Of a DNA stretch of 64,000 nt, positions 11,772 through 22,601 are shown in pieces. The translations under genes were made by a program, and so were the position numbers. The DNA comes from Pseudisothecium myosuroides. Lineage: Eukaryota > Streptophyta > Bryopsida > Hypnales > Lembophyllaceae. The notes beneath the pieces were generated by a model. That model was not told the origin of the DNA, did no database searches, and worked only from the letters and a program-made list of their open reading frames with translations. Numbering within the stretch: position 1 is the stretch's first letter; each line of letters opens with the position of its first letter. The stretch covers positions 9,799,296 to 9,863,295 of the forward strand of contig OX637292.1 of assembly GCA_951799445.1 (NCBI GenBank), in the 5' to 3' direction.

Positions 11772-12370
11772 TTCCGAACCTTAATTGTAGTCTAACCTCG
11801 GCCTATCATAATTTACATGAATCAATCTCTTGGAGCAATTCTTGGGCAAATTTTCAACTGTGTCTGAAATCAGCTCCAAATTGCTAAAGCCTGAATTTCA
11901 TGCTCTGTGGGGACTAACCACAAAATTGCAAAATCCAAAATTTAATCTGGTGCAGCACTGCAGCAAAACTGAATGAGAGAGATGACCAGATATCACGAAA
12001 GTGTACACTGCAATTCACTGGATAAGGCATCTTTCTTTTTTATGTTTCATTGTTTTACTGCAAGGGTGCAAAATTAGTGTCACCTACAAAAATAGTGTTA
12101 TATCATGGATGAAACATCATCTATTCATTAATATGTTTGGACAGTACATTCATCCAATGTGGGCAAATACTTGCACCATGTGAACATTTCTCAAAATCAT
12201 ATTTCCAACCCCCCTTATTGCAAATTGTCAAATATCAACAAGACAATCATGAATCAATTTGAATAGTAAATGAATCAATTACTTTAAATCACATTGAATG
12301 AAATAATACATTTTCACAAACTATAATATTTAATTACGGACATTTACAAATCAATATCCACATTCATAAA
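11772..12370. other. Spacer downstream of the kinase gene
   Basis: AT-rich DNA following the stop codon of the minus-strand kinase gene. The part nearest 12370 is expected to be its 3' UTR. Nothing else was recognised. Confidence 0.4.
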
Positions 12371-13264
12371 CTACACTTTTATCCACTCAATATGATCATA
12401 ATTCCACCTATTTTCTATTAACATATTTTCTTCTAACCTACTTGACATTTCTAGAATCCAAGGATGCTTCAAAACCTCTGATGCACTCAAACGCTTGTTG
12501 ACATCATATGTCAACATTTTTTGAATGAGGTCTTTTGCACCATTCGAGATGCATGGCCATGGATCTTTAGCAAACAAATCATGGCACTTCATGATCTCTT
12601 TGTATACATCCGTGAATGTGTGACCCTTGAAAGGAGCAAATCTCGTTAAAAAAGCATATAAGATTACCCCAAGGCTCCAAATGTCCACTTTGGATCCATG
12701 GGCGCCTTCCATGACTTCGGGAGCCATATATGATGGAGTCCCAACCGCATCAGTCAATACCCCACCACGCTCAAAGAATTGGGCCAACCCAAAATCAATC
12801 ACTTTGAGTGTCGAGCCTTTGTCTTTAGTTTGGAACAACAAGTTTCCAAGCTTCAAGTCCCTATGGACAATGCCAAAGCTATGGCAAGCCTCAATAGCAC
12901 TAGCAACTTCCTTGATCATTTGGGCTGCTTTTGGCTCATCAAAAATGCCATTTTGATCCATATGATCATAGATTGTCCCTCCTTCACACAATTCCATCAC
13001 TATGTATATATAATCATCATCTTCCAAAACATCTTTGAGTGCTACTATATTTGGGTGTTCTTTAAGATTGATCAACCTTAAGATGTCAATTTCACGTTCT
13101 ACCATTTTACATTCTTTTTGTGAGACAAGACTGTGCTTTGGTATGCATTTTGATGCATAATGTTTGCTAGTTGCAATTTGGGTGCACAAATATGTCACGC
13201 CAAAACTACCTACCCCTAGTTGCTTGCCTATAGTATACAAGTCCATCATTTTGATTGTACTCAT
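12371..13264 (-). CDS. CDPK/CaMK-type serine/threonine protein kinase, kinase domain only, intronless
   Basis: A single uninterrupted frame of 297 aa. Residues count from the ATG at 13264; codons upstream carry no in-frame ATG. The whole kinase core is present: glycine loop GVGSFG (17-22), ATP-binding Lys39, helix-C Glu58, HRDLKLGN (134-141), DFG (157-159), APE (181-183), DIWSLG (194-199) and the HPWI motif (267-270) that closes CDPK/CaMK kinase domains. Only 27 residues follow HPWI, so the autoinhibitory junction and four EF hands of a true CDPK are missing. Plant kinases this short include PEP-carboxylase kinase (PPCK) and CDPK-related fragments; the sequence cannot decide between them. All catalytic residues are intact, so an active kinase is expected. 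Lack of introns, while other genes here are spliced, suggests a retrocopy or an ancestral single exon. No N-terminal Met-Gly myristoylation motif is seen. Confidence 0.88.
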   Translation of the reverse strand: MSTIKMMDLYTIGKQLGVGSFGVTYLCTQIATSKHYASKCIPKHSLVSQKECKMVEREIDILRLINLKEHPNIVALKDVLEDDDYIYIVMELCEGGTIYDHMDQNGIFDEPKAAQMIKEVASAIEACHSFGIVHRDLKLGNLLFQTKDKGSTLKVIDFGLAQFFERGGVLTDAVGTPSYMAPEVMEGAHGSKVDIWSLGVILYAFLTRFAPFKGHTFTDVYKEIMKCHDLFAKDPWPCISNGAKDLIQKMLTYDVNKRLSASEVLKHPWILEMSSRLEENMLIENRWNYDHIEWIKV

Positions 13265-14895
13265 TTTGAAAAGCAACAATTGAGAAAGACTTAGGAATAT
13301 GAGATGTTAAGCCTTGTTATTTATTGAGCTACCTATCTTTTATATTGATCTATTTTCCATCTATCTTTTTACTTTGACCTAGCTTTTATTTAGCTTTTAT
13401 TTTGTTTTACTTTTCATTAGCTTTTATTGTGTTCTAGTTTATATTTAGCTTTTACTTTGTTTTAGTTTTCATTTAACCTTTACTTTGATCTAGTTTTTAC
13501 TTCTTAAAAAAATCCTCACTTGTATGTAGATTTTACTTTTCAACTAACTTTTATTTTAATCTTGACTTAAACTTCATTTACTTTGATTGATTAAATTTTT
13601 TTTCATTATATTTACTTTGACTTACATTCAAGTTTGTTTTTATAATTTGATTGATATAATAAGTAGCTTTTAGTTTGGATTATTCTAATCTAGCTTTATT
13701 TTAAATTCTGCTTTTAATTGGTTTACTTCTTTTTATGTAGCTCGTAATCTAATAACTGTAGAACATTTGATCTATTTCTAAACCAAAACCTTTATTTTAT
13801 CTAAACATTTCTCAACATCTATTATTCAATTGATGAATGTATTCTAGCAAGTATTTTGGTGTTGTCTAATTCATATTTATTAGGAATCTAGTTTTTATGA
13901 ATTTTGAGGTTTTAGTTTTGTCAACAAAGTAATTGAGAGGATTGTACATGGAAGGAAAAACTCAAAGAATCATTGACATTAAAGTTTATTCTACTGCATC
14001 AATTTTTTTTTTGGTAAATATAAAGCTCACTAAAATTGTAAGTTAATGAACAAGCAATTCAATGTGGTTTGAAATACCATTATAGGCTTTCTTCATAGAC
14101 AATATCATCATATTCAAGTAAGGGTAACTTATAAACCCTATGTAACCACATTATTGGAACCTCAATCCATGCTTGAGGGCACTATGTTTGTATCAATACC
14201 TTAACACGAAGAAATTTAAAAAATTCATTAGGATTTGACATTTGAAACGCTCGATTTCACTATTTTGTGTAGATAGCAACATGATTTCTTTTTAGATGCG
14301 TTTGTTGATACCATATTAGATCATGAGTTGTTTTGGTCTTCAAATATTTTTTCATTGGGTTGTATTACATATATATACTTTTGGTAATGACTTTGCTTGT
14401 ATTTTTCCTTTAATGATATTGCCTTTTTGGCATGATGTTATATACCGGTATTGTTATTCCTATTGCATATGTGTGTGTTTTCTTATTTTTGGGTCAAGCA
14501 AAAGTATCTCTTTCATTTTGCTTAAAACTTCACTACAATTTGTGCTTGCCTTGATTTACGTCTAGTGAAAGAGTTTCTTGTGTGGTAGATGCCTCGATTA
14601 GGAGGTTTTGAATGGTGTGCATATTCTTTTCCATATTGAACTGTCTAGGTATAGGACCAAGTAATCATAAGTTTGACCCTCCACTAAGTGAAACAGGGTC
14701 TAATTAGCATGAAATTAGACCCATAGTCAAAGACACCGACAGAGCTGCACAAAATTAAGTCGTAATCAATTTCAAGGCAACCGGAAGCTATATAAAATAA
14801 AAAGACTGCATCATCACCTCAAGCACAATGCCGACGCAGGTCATCACATTGCACAGTTTCACAGTGCGGGGTGAAGAGAAAAGGAACAGGTCCCA
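13265..14895. other. AT-rich intergenic region upstream of the kinase, with degenerate repeats
   Basis: Contains, at about 13365-13640, a degenerate series of units resembling TAGCTTTTATTTTGTTTT on the plus strand, directly upstream of the minus-strand kinase. An open frame at 14323-14565 is hydrophobic by composition only and is not called. No gene or RNA was recognised. Confidence 0.5.
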
Positions 14896-15170
14896 AAGAC
14901 TAGTCATTGCATTACGGTACACAGATCTGTCCATCACAATGGGCGGTAAGGAGATCGAGCACTTCCCCAGGACGCTACACTGCCGCAATCGAGACCTCCC
15001 ACTATGCTTAACTACACTATCATCGAGCTGTATGATATTCCAGAGGGCCTTCGGACTTCGTCACCGTCTACAAGCGGCTCCCCGGCTCTTTTGATTCTTC
15101 ACGTGTCCACCTCGACACGCTCAAGTCGGAAAAAAAATGATCAAAATGGGCATCTACAAAGACGTCTCCG
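14896..15170 (-). other. Conserved block downstream of syntaxin copy A (probable 3' UTR)
   Basis: Read on the gene strand, this block matches 30070-30315, which lies downstream of syntaxin copy B. Shared runs include GGTGGACACGTGAAGAATC, GGTGACGAAGTCCGAAGGCC, CAGCTCGATGATAG and TGCTCGATCTCCTTAC. It begins about 60-80 bases after the stop codon. The likeliest role is 3' UTR and polyadenylation region. Conservation with small indels could also mark a short coding remnant, but every frame contains a stop in at least one copy. Confidence 0.7.
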
Positions 15171-15228
15171 GCTCTCTACTCGTGTCCACTCTTGAGAGAC
15201 GCACAATTCTCAAAAAATGATAAAAATT

Positions 15229-17175
15229 CTATGGATTGTTTTTGTTGCTACTAAAAACACCTAAACTATTCAGGATAGGAATAAGGACGATCAGGATCAA
15301 CACAATGATCAACGCAATGGCAATGCAAATACATTTCCGGGTGTTTCTTTGATAATCCTTCGCAACTTTCAGCTGCGTTGTTCCTCTCGCTACGAATGAC
15401 GCCGCCTTGTTAACCTGCGACTCAATATCGTTCAGCTGCTCACCCTGAGTTTCAACCAAAGTTGACATGTCCATGAAGATCTGGTGCAACTCAATCAAGT
15501 TCCTCTCGATGTCCTTCACGGCATCGTGCCGCTCTTGGATTTCTTTGATTGTCTCCATAACTTGGCCTCGCCCCTGCTCCTGAATAGCCTTTTGAAGGAA
15601 CGTCTCGCTGTTTCCAGTCTCGATGATGTTCTCAATCGTGTCGTCATCCGCTTGTTGGCCTGTCACTGTGTAGTACCTGCCACAAGGGAATCAAGTCTCC
15701 CTCAGATTATGAACGAACGCAGCACACTTCAAGTGACCCATAACCCTGTAGGAGTCCATACCCGGAGAGGTGACAACAAAGAATTGGGTATGGAGGCCAT
15801 GGTTACATCTCGTAATGATGTCCTTCAGCGTTACCGTGTCCATTCAGATTGTGCATGATTGAACATGACCCAGCCATTTGAGGATATGTGGAGTCCCGTG
15901 GAAGTAGAGCCTCGACTGCAAATAGCATCCTTCACCACTCCATTGGCTCGCACATTATTCATGTACATTGTTTATCCTAACTCAAGTACGAAAAAACTAA
16001 CGCAGAGTGTTTGTCCAAAATCGAAAATTCCAAGACTTTGCCACTCTCAAGTGTTCGGTAGGAGAATAAGAGGAACGACATCAGATTACTTCAAGAGTGC
16101 AAGCGATGCTGTCTTTAAGAAATAGATAAACATGAGCAGTAATAAGTTTAAATCATTGCTACGAACGCTATTCGCTAATGTTCGTGTGCCACCAAGCCTG
16201 ATGGTTCGCAAGCACCACCGTGATAATTGCTGCAACATGAGACCCGGGAAAGAGAATTCCCAGAAATGCAATTGAAGACCGACGACGGCAACAATATTGA
16301 GAAGACATGTGATGAAATATAAAGCTTAATTTTCCTACTCACACAAGATAGGAGTTCCTAAACTTCTAGACACAATCTAGAGGCATCCTAGAGGAAATTC
16401 TCTTTCACAGTATAAAATCGATGCGCAAAGCCTGTCGAGCGAAAAACAACCACTACAACAACCAATTGAAATAACAACCCACGCACAGAACCCTCTCGCG
16501 GATCCTTATTAAATCGAAGAGGATGTACCGGTAATCAACACCCCGTCAGCTGCTACATAATCTCACAGCTGCCAACAATACTCCTACAGCTAGCACGCAT
16601 CATACACGACCGACAACTCACTCCATATCAATACACCAAATTAAAACAGAGTAACAAATCCCATACCTCCGTTCCACCGTCTCCTTGTATTCTTCCATCA
16701 TCTGCTGACGCAAGATCTGAAATTCACCCATCAGATCCTTCAGCTTCTTCCTCAACGTGCTCGTGATGGATGTGCGGGTCCTGTCGGTTGGTGACCCTTC
16801 CTCGGACCCTCGAGCTCTCCTGCTCTCCGCATTGGCTCGGTCCAGCACCTCCAGCTTCAGCTTCAGCGACTTCGCGATCTTCGTCACCTGCGCAATGTCC
16901 GCGTCCATCCGAGAACGCAGCGCCTTCATGGCCTGCGCTTTGTGCACCGTCCGGCTCTCGTCGTTCGCGACCTTCACCTTCTCCAGCAATTGCTTGATCT
17001 TGTCCATCTCGCTCTTGATCACTCCGACCTCCTCGAAGAACTGCGTCATGTCGACCTCCCCACCGCCGTCCCCCATCGGCACGTCTCCGAGCTCAATGTC
17101 GCCCCGGCGGGCGTCCTTCTTGAGATCCACATAGTTCCTGGCCTTCCCGACGGTGTTATTCAAAAGGTTGTTCAT
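15229..17175 (-). CDS. SYP1: Plasma-membrane-type Qa-SNARE (SYP1 syntaxin), copy A
   Basis: Two exons, 17175-16667 and 15676-15229, joined across one 990 bp GT-AG intron, encode 318 aa. Qa-SNAREs of this plant group drive vesicle fusion at the plasma membrane or cell plate. Domains in order: N-peptide and Gly-rich linker (1-43), three-helix Habc region with [16 protein letters not shown] and [11 protein letters not shown], the conserved [18 protein letters not shown] at the exon junction, SNARE motif beginning [17 protein letters not shown] with the zero-layer Gln in LVETQGE, then a C-terminal anchor ([16 protein letters not shown]). Start: the first Met in the frame belongs to [18 protein letters not shown] (17175) is chosen because copy B begins there. 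Differences from copy B cluster at the end: RKCICI instead of RKWMCI before the anchor, a different anchor, and an extra polar tail FSSNKNNP. It is one half of an inverted duplication with copy B. Confidence 0.93.
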
Positions 17176-17320
17176 CGTGGCTGCCTCTCCACAAACGCGC
17201 ACCACGACAGCTTCACGCGCGCGATCCTCTCAATGTCGCCTCGGCGATCGAACGCAACCCAACTCTGTTCTTCAAATTCTCTACACTCGCTGACGGTTAG
17301 GTCAGTCGGCAATCAATCAA
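17176..17320 (-). promoter_or_regulatory. Conserved 5' flank of syntaxin copy A
   Basis: On the gene strand this region matches the 5' flank of copy B (27965-28121): GACCTAACCGTCAGCGAGTG against GACCTAACCGACAGCGAGAG, AGAGAATTTGA, GAGGATCGCG and TTTGTGGAGAGGCAGCCACG just before the ATG. It is 5' UTR and/or core promoter carried along in the duplication. No TATA box was identified. Confidence 0.7.
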
Positions 17321-17674
17321 GAAACACCGAACTCTCGTTTCCTTCGCCACAACCACAACGCAAACTCCGATCCACGCTCCCAGTCTTTCAGTACAAACAA
17401 CAAACCACCTCAGTAACGTCCTTAAGTCGCGCTGTCATCACAGTTCCAATGCCAACGTGCGAAATCAACCGACTTGTTCAGACACGGCGACACACCGCCT
17501 AGCTAAAACCTCCAAGAAACCCGCTCCTCAACGACAAGAGCTCCCTCCACACGCACGCACTGTTCACCGGAACTAGTACAACGCTGAATTCCACGACCCT
17601 TCTTTGACCAATCGTAAAGAAAAGAGGAACGCAATTGCAATAGCAATAATACCTGTAATAACTCGATGCCAAAA

Positions 17675-18050
17675 TCAGATTGGATTATCAAGAGCGCATG
17701 TTATCACGATTGTTGCAACAGAAATGCACGCACCAAACAGAGTCCAAAGGACTACAAAAAGATTGAAAGGTAGTTCATTACTGAACTAGAAAATGAGCTA
17801 AGAAGTGTCCTGGAAAGCGCGGAGAGAGACCGAACTTGAAATGCGAGAATGGCGGACGAGTTTTGAACTGGGAATCGAGAATCTGCAATTGAAGTGACAA
17901 GATTTCGGCTGCATTGGTGAGGGAAGACGGAAGCAGAGTTGGGGGGAATTTGCCGTTGGAGCTACCGGTAGTAACGGAGTAACGGACTCGGCCCTGAGTG
18001 AGTGCTGAGAGCGCGCCCACCGTTGAACGGAGCCATTTTTTGAATTGCAC
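17675..18050 (-). CDS. Possible small two-exon membrane protein (hypothetical)
   Basis: Tentative model: exon 1 18050-17966, intron 17965-17752, exon 2 17751-17675, giving 53 aa. The N-terminus is basic and Ser/Thr-rich (MQFKKWLRSTVGALSALTQG), like a mitochondrial presequence. It is followed by a hydrophobic segment (VLWTLFGACISVATIVI), so a small organelle membrane protein would fit. The acceptor is strong (pyrimidine-rich, then TTTTTGTAG). The donor (GTAGCT) is weak, and the unspliced frame stays open for 90 codons. No family was recognised. It is upstream of syntaxin A on the same strand and was not found beside copy B. It could be chance. Confidence 0.3.
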
Positions 18051-18707
18051 TCTCGTCCAAACAACGTTTTCGTCGGAAACGACGGTTCCGTTCGCGTGAT
18101 TGCAGGGCCAGCTGCCGCTGCTCTGTTACAGCCGGGTCTCTGTAATATCACCTTCTGTAATATCACAGCATATGGGTCTATCACCCTGCTATCACCGAAC
18201 AAGCACCTGCACTAATAAAGAGGCTCATTACATTGATGCCCTTCTAATTAGGTTGCCCAATCTTATGTATAAGTATGTGTTGAAGAATTAAATTTCAAAA
18301 TCTACAATGTGGGCAGATGACACGAAATTTTCTACGTTTATCATTTTATTGGTTTAATAAATTAGTTTGAAATGTCAAAAAAATAGTGTGGGGCCACCTA
18401 ATGAGCATATTTGGTGCACACTACAAGGGCTAGGGAAAATTAACCCCCTCTTTGATCATTTTTCATCTTAGATAAAATTTTGTAACTTGTAATGATTTTT
18501 ATCTAAATACTTCAATTCATATTTAGAAATACATATTTGGAATCTAATATCCTAAATTAGCTGAGAGGTAGAAAAATACAAAAATAACTACTATAAATAG
18601 AAGACATACTTTTACATTTATCTTTGTGGTTATGGTAATAAAGGAGACATTCAATTTTTTTGAGCCCACTAGGAGAGGCTCTACCTATAGCATTTGCCCT
18701 AACATTC
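18051..18707. other. AT-rich spacer
   Basis: No gene was recognised. A fragment near 18380-18420 (GTGTGGGGCCACCTAATGAG) resembles one end of the MITE at 26983-27224. Confidence 0.45.
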
Positions 18708-19625
18708 TTAATCCCTAAAGGACCAAGGTATTTTCTGGCTCCAAAACCACTGAAAACTGCCATTTCTGCTGCGATCACTCCCTAGACCAGAAAAAACTTA
18801 TTTTTTTAGAATCTAACCATAGGATCTTGTACTTCACTTATCTCAGATCATGTGGTAAAAATTTCATAAATTTTGACCGTACGGATTGGAAGATATTAGC
18901 ATTTGAAGTTGGAAAAAGAAGTTTTTTTGAATTGTGGCTTGCAATTTCAGATGACTTTGATGGCCATTTGTGGATTTTTTTTGCACTACACACCATAAAG
19001 TTTAAAAAAATTATATTGAACATTTGAGTTGAGAGTTGGGGGAAAAAATTTGGAATGTCAGAATTTGATTTTCACATATAAAAAATTGTTAAGTAGAAGT
19101 ATGTCCAAAATTGAACAAAACACTAAATCGTTAGTAGCTCTTAGGTGGAATTAAAACACCATAATCCCAACGGTGGGATTGTTCTTGCAAATAAACTTAA
19201 CCTTGTCAAAAAAAAATTTAAAAAAATTTGAAAATTGAATTCAAAAATGAATTCTATAAGTTGTTTTTTGAATAGATTGCCCGAAAAACAAGATTGTCCA
19301 TAACTTTCTCATTCTGAGTCCAAATAGAATGAATCAAAGCTTCAAATGTACGTAAACAAAAACATGATCTTTGAGGATTTTTTTTTTTGAATTCAATTTT
19401 TTTAAGTTTTTTTTTTCTACCTGGCGAACTGTTTTTTTGACTTTGGGTGGTATAACTTTTGCTCCCGTGCACCAATAATTGAAAGAAAAATTATATTTTT
19501 AGAAAGCTAATATGATTTCCTATGTTCAAAAAAGTTTCAAAAAATCAGGTCAAAATTTCAGGCTGCACGAACCTATCCGAAATCCCAAGTGTCCCCCGAG
19601 GGGACTTTGGTCCTTTAGGGGTTAA
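18708..19625 (-). mobile_element. TTAA-bounded TIR element T2
   Basis: A 918 bp element with left end TTAATCCCTAAAGGACCAAG (one C to T change) and right end CTTTGGTCCTTTAGGGGTTAA. The interior matches T3 and, in the opposite orientation, T4 and T5. Common blocks include AACTGCCATTTCTGCTGCGA, CATAACTTTCTCATT and AATGAATCAAAGCTT. It is non-coding, as expected of a non-autonomous copy. Confidence 0.8.
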
Positions 19626-19639
19626 ATACAAAGCTAGGT

Positions 19640-19990
19640 CCTTTGACAATGTCTCTATTATAAGAATCATGTTTTGAAATCTATCTTTATTTGTAGTCTT
19701 ATATTCAGTTATATTATAAGTTAATGCATACAATGCAATAACAAAGAATTCAATATGTGTATATAGAGGTCTGTACTTGCCTCTTTCAACCTTGAGTACT
19801 TCTCTAATCTCTAAACTCCGAAAATGACGTATTTTAAATGATGAATAGAGTACTTCCAAGGGCAATATTCCATCCAAAGAACTTTTCATTCATCCCATAC
19901 AATACTTGAATCTTTAAAAGACAACCTCTCTTTTCAACTAATTTCATGAAATTGAATCAATACAGTTGTATGAAGATATAAAAAAAATTG
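19640..19990 (-). repeat. Repeat with decayed coding look, copy 1
   Basis: Aligns with about 50700-50960. On the minus strand both carry AAGATTCAAGTATT followed by a frame reading KIQVL(Y/H)(G/W)MNEK, and both continue with ATCATT(T/C)AAAATA. Copy 1 soon meets stops. The shared frame suggests an old protein-coding element, perhaps a transposon gene, but no family was recognised. Confidence 0.45.
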
Positions 19991-21029
19991 AAAAACATTC
20001 AAAAAATTATTTATGCTATAAAAGTTTACTATACATATTCTTAGGATCAACGTTAATTGGATAGAAAACAAGAGTTAATTATTTCTAGGATTTATTTTGG
20101 AAGAAGTTGGAAAACAACTATTAATACTACAAATGTCTAAGTATCAAAGAATTGGCAAAATGGTGAAATTCAATTCACCTAATGTGGAAAATTTAATAAT
20201 TGAATTTTTATTAAAGTATCACATACACCATCACATATTAAGATATTTACATTTGGCAATATGAAGGGTTAACTTCATTGATATTTTGTGAGTAGAAAGG
20301 ATGAAAATGTCCTCCTTATAATGAAGTTCATTATTCTTCATCAATCATCAAAGGTCATGGGATATTTGGAGTAAGGTAGAAGCTCAAATGAAAAACAAAG
20401 TAATTGAGTTCAATCTAGCAACTTCACACTTCATTTAAGCATTATAAATCAACTTTTTTCAAAATGTGGTCTACTACAAAAAATAATGTGGGAAATCAAG
20501 TTAAGTCTCACCTCCAAAAATTTGTTTATGATTTGGTGTCTCTAAGTTGAAAGTTATAGAGGTCTGAAGTTTAGTAGTAAAAACTACAATTGAGCCTTTT
20601 CATGTCTTAAATTACATATCCCACATGGATTACTGTACCTCCTACTTTACACTTGCTTCTCTCCACAAATTACTCATTCAGTAGCTTATAAAGATATATA
20701 GGATGTAGATGGACAGAGTGGCTATATAAAAGGACTTTGAAAAAAAAAATTAATTGATTCTTGAAAATGCTTGCCAAACCACTTTATCCAATCAATTTAA
20801 TTAATTATTTGGCATGAAATCTCAACCTTGATAGCCAAGTACAATATCTCATTTTTCATGTAGCACCATATTGTTGCAATGTTAGCAAATCCCATATTAT
20901 CACCTGTATTTTGGATTGTTGGGCTTTAATATATCATTACTTTTAGGTGTTAGTAACTTACTACAATTCTCAGTAGAATTCCTTTGATACCCATACAAAT
21001 CCTCAGTCAGTCATTGTATTTGATTACAA
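19991..21029. other. AT-rich gene-free stretch
   Basis: Contains part of the family X repeat near 20590-20655 (ACATATCCCACATGGATTA, then CCTCCTACTTTAC), also found near 49980-50025. No gene was seen. Confidence 0.45.
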
Positions 21030-21858
21030 GTAAGGTAAAGCGGGCTAAAACCGCTAGCTTCCTATTTTTGCCAAGCTACTTTTGACCCCAATTCCATCAC
21101 CAAAACCATCTAAATCCATTCACTTTCTTGACAAAATCAGATCATTAATGCCACAAAGGATAACTTGCCATTCTTTCATTGGTCAATACTTAACTGCTAA
21201 TAGATACTAGGAAGGGTGATTATAAGTTGTTAGAGCATCTCTTGTAGCCCTTCAAATATCCCCTCCCCTCTAATATTTGGATGAAAAGCAATCAATTCTA
21301 GTGTATGTTAGGCTCGATCTTCACTTTCCCCTCCCAAATAAGCCATTTCTGAAGGGGTCAATAATCCCTCTATACACTACATATGTACACTATATATACT
21401 ACATTTGGGATTAGCAAGTCGTCGTAATGAATGATAGTTTACTTATTGCTTTTGCAAGTTCTCTGACTTATGATTGGTTGGAAGTATATTTTTGGGAGTT
21501 GTGTGCCTTGTGATTGGTTGGAAGTATATTTTATGGAGTTGTACTGTTGGGGATACAAGTGGCCATCCCCTCTACATTAGATAGATCTCGATTCAAGGAG
21601 CGAGGATAGCTACAATGGTGCAAGAGATGCTCTTAATAGGGCATTTACGACTCCACTCTATGGGCAATTTTGTAATTTCAGGGCAATCCACTTCAAAAAT
21701 TCAAAGAAATTACAATTTTAATCGAAAAATTATAATTCCACTTCGGTTTGATTTGTGAAACAAGCACACACCTCTGAAAAATATGTGCCCTTCTTGGAAT
21801 TGGCCCCAAGATATTCAGGTTGCAAATCGGGGTGGTAATAGGCTTGTCTACGTTAAAT
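21030..21858 (+). mobile_element. Family M4 element with a MITE inserted in it
   Basis: The left end GTAAGGTAAAGCGGGC and right end GGCTTGTCTACGTTA match the ends of the longer element at 36732-37907, as do 21060-21200 and 21636-21858. The central R3 portion of the 36.7 kb copy is absent here. A 400 bp PIF/Harbinger-like MITE occupies 21233-21632. Confidence 0.65.
21233..21632. mobile_element. PIF/Harbinger-like MITE with TTA duplication
   Basis: Inverted ends GAGCATCTCTTG and CAAGAGATGCTC are flanked by TTA at 21230-21232 and 21633-21635. A 3-bp TTA duplication is diagnostic of the PIF/Harbinger superfamily. The related sequence at 37711-37720 (GTTGTTTATAGGACATTC) carries one TTA and no insert, giving an empty site. 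It has no coding capacity. Confidence 0.85.
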
Positions 21859-21948
21859 TAAACTTTGTTTGAATCAGTCTCTGCTGCTTTTGCTGGCATG
21901 AAAAAAATTACCGATGCTTCAAGAAATAAATAAAACAAACTTGAACTT

Positions 21949-21982
21949 GATGAATAGATGAATAGATGAATAGATGAATAGC
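21949..21982 (+). repeat. Microsatellite (GATGAATA)n
   Basis: Four consecutive 8-bp units GATGAATA, the last slightly diverged. Confidence 0.85.
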
Positions 21983-22122
21983 TAAAGATGCTGCTGTCAG
22001 AAACGTGTACTTGAGAGATAATTACAATACTGCAAGGGGTACAAGGGTGCATCAATTCCTTCATTTAAGCTTAGACGTCACAACTTATTACTAGTTTCTT
22101 TTGGAGAGGATTTTTAATGGAC

Positions 22123-22388
22123 ATTAGAGTTATTCGTAAAGTCCCCCCAGTTTGGAGGGGACTTTTTTTGACAAATTTCCTCCGACGGACGACCCCGCAG
22201 GCGACCACGACTTCGCAAGCCACCAGTAAACCGCAGGCAAAGTCCGGACCAAACTTCTTTTTGGTCGATTTGGGTGCTTAAGAAAGTTTGATATCCACTT
22301 TTGTATTGACTTTTTGCCCAAAAACTGCTTTTTCACAAAACTGCGGGGTTTAAACCCCGGTTTTGGGTACTTTACGAATAACTCTAAT
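22123..22388. mobile_element. MITE with ATTAGAGTTATTCGTAAAGT ends
   Basis: Perfect 20 bp outer inverted repeat: ATTAGAGTTATTCGTAAAGT on the left, ACTTTACGAATAACTCTAAT on the right. The core is relatively GC-rich. A diverged relative is at 56991-57176. No coding capacity. The exact target duplication is ambiguous because the TTA/TAA is part of the palindrome. Confidence 0.8.
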
Positions 22389-22601
22389 TTCTTTAACACT
22401 TTTAAAAATCCATTTCAACCCCTCTCCAAAATTTGCCCATAACTTTTGATTGGAGATTCAAAATCCCAAACGGATTTTTGAAGGTGAAACTTATCTTCAT
22501 TTACCAACTTTTTTTAGTTCAAATTTTTTTGAGAAAAGTTATTTTACTATGCCTAAATGAGGTTTGAAATTCTACTTTTAACACAATTCTTTGTTTTTGA
22601 C

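Noticed and set aside
16942..17502. 186-codon open frame on the plus strand
   Set aside because: It runs antisense through syntaxin A exon 1, which is GC-rich and poor in antisense stops. The copy B antisense frame is not preserved in the same way.
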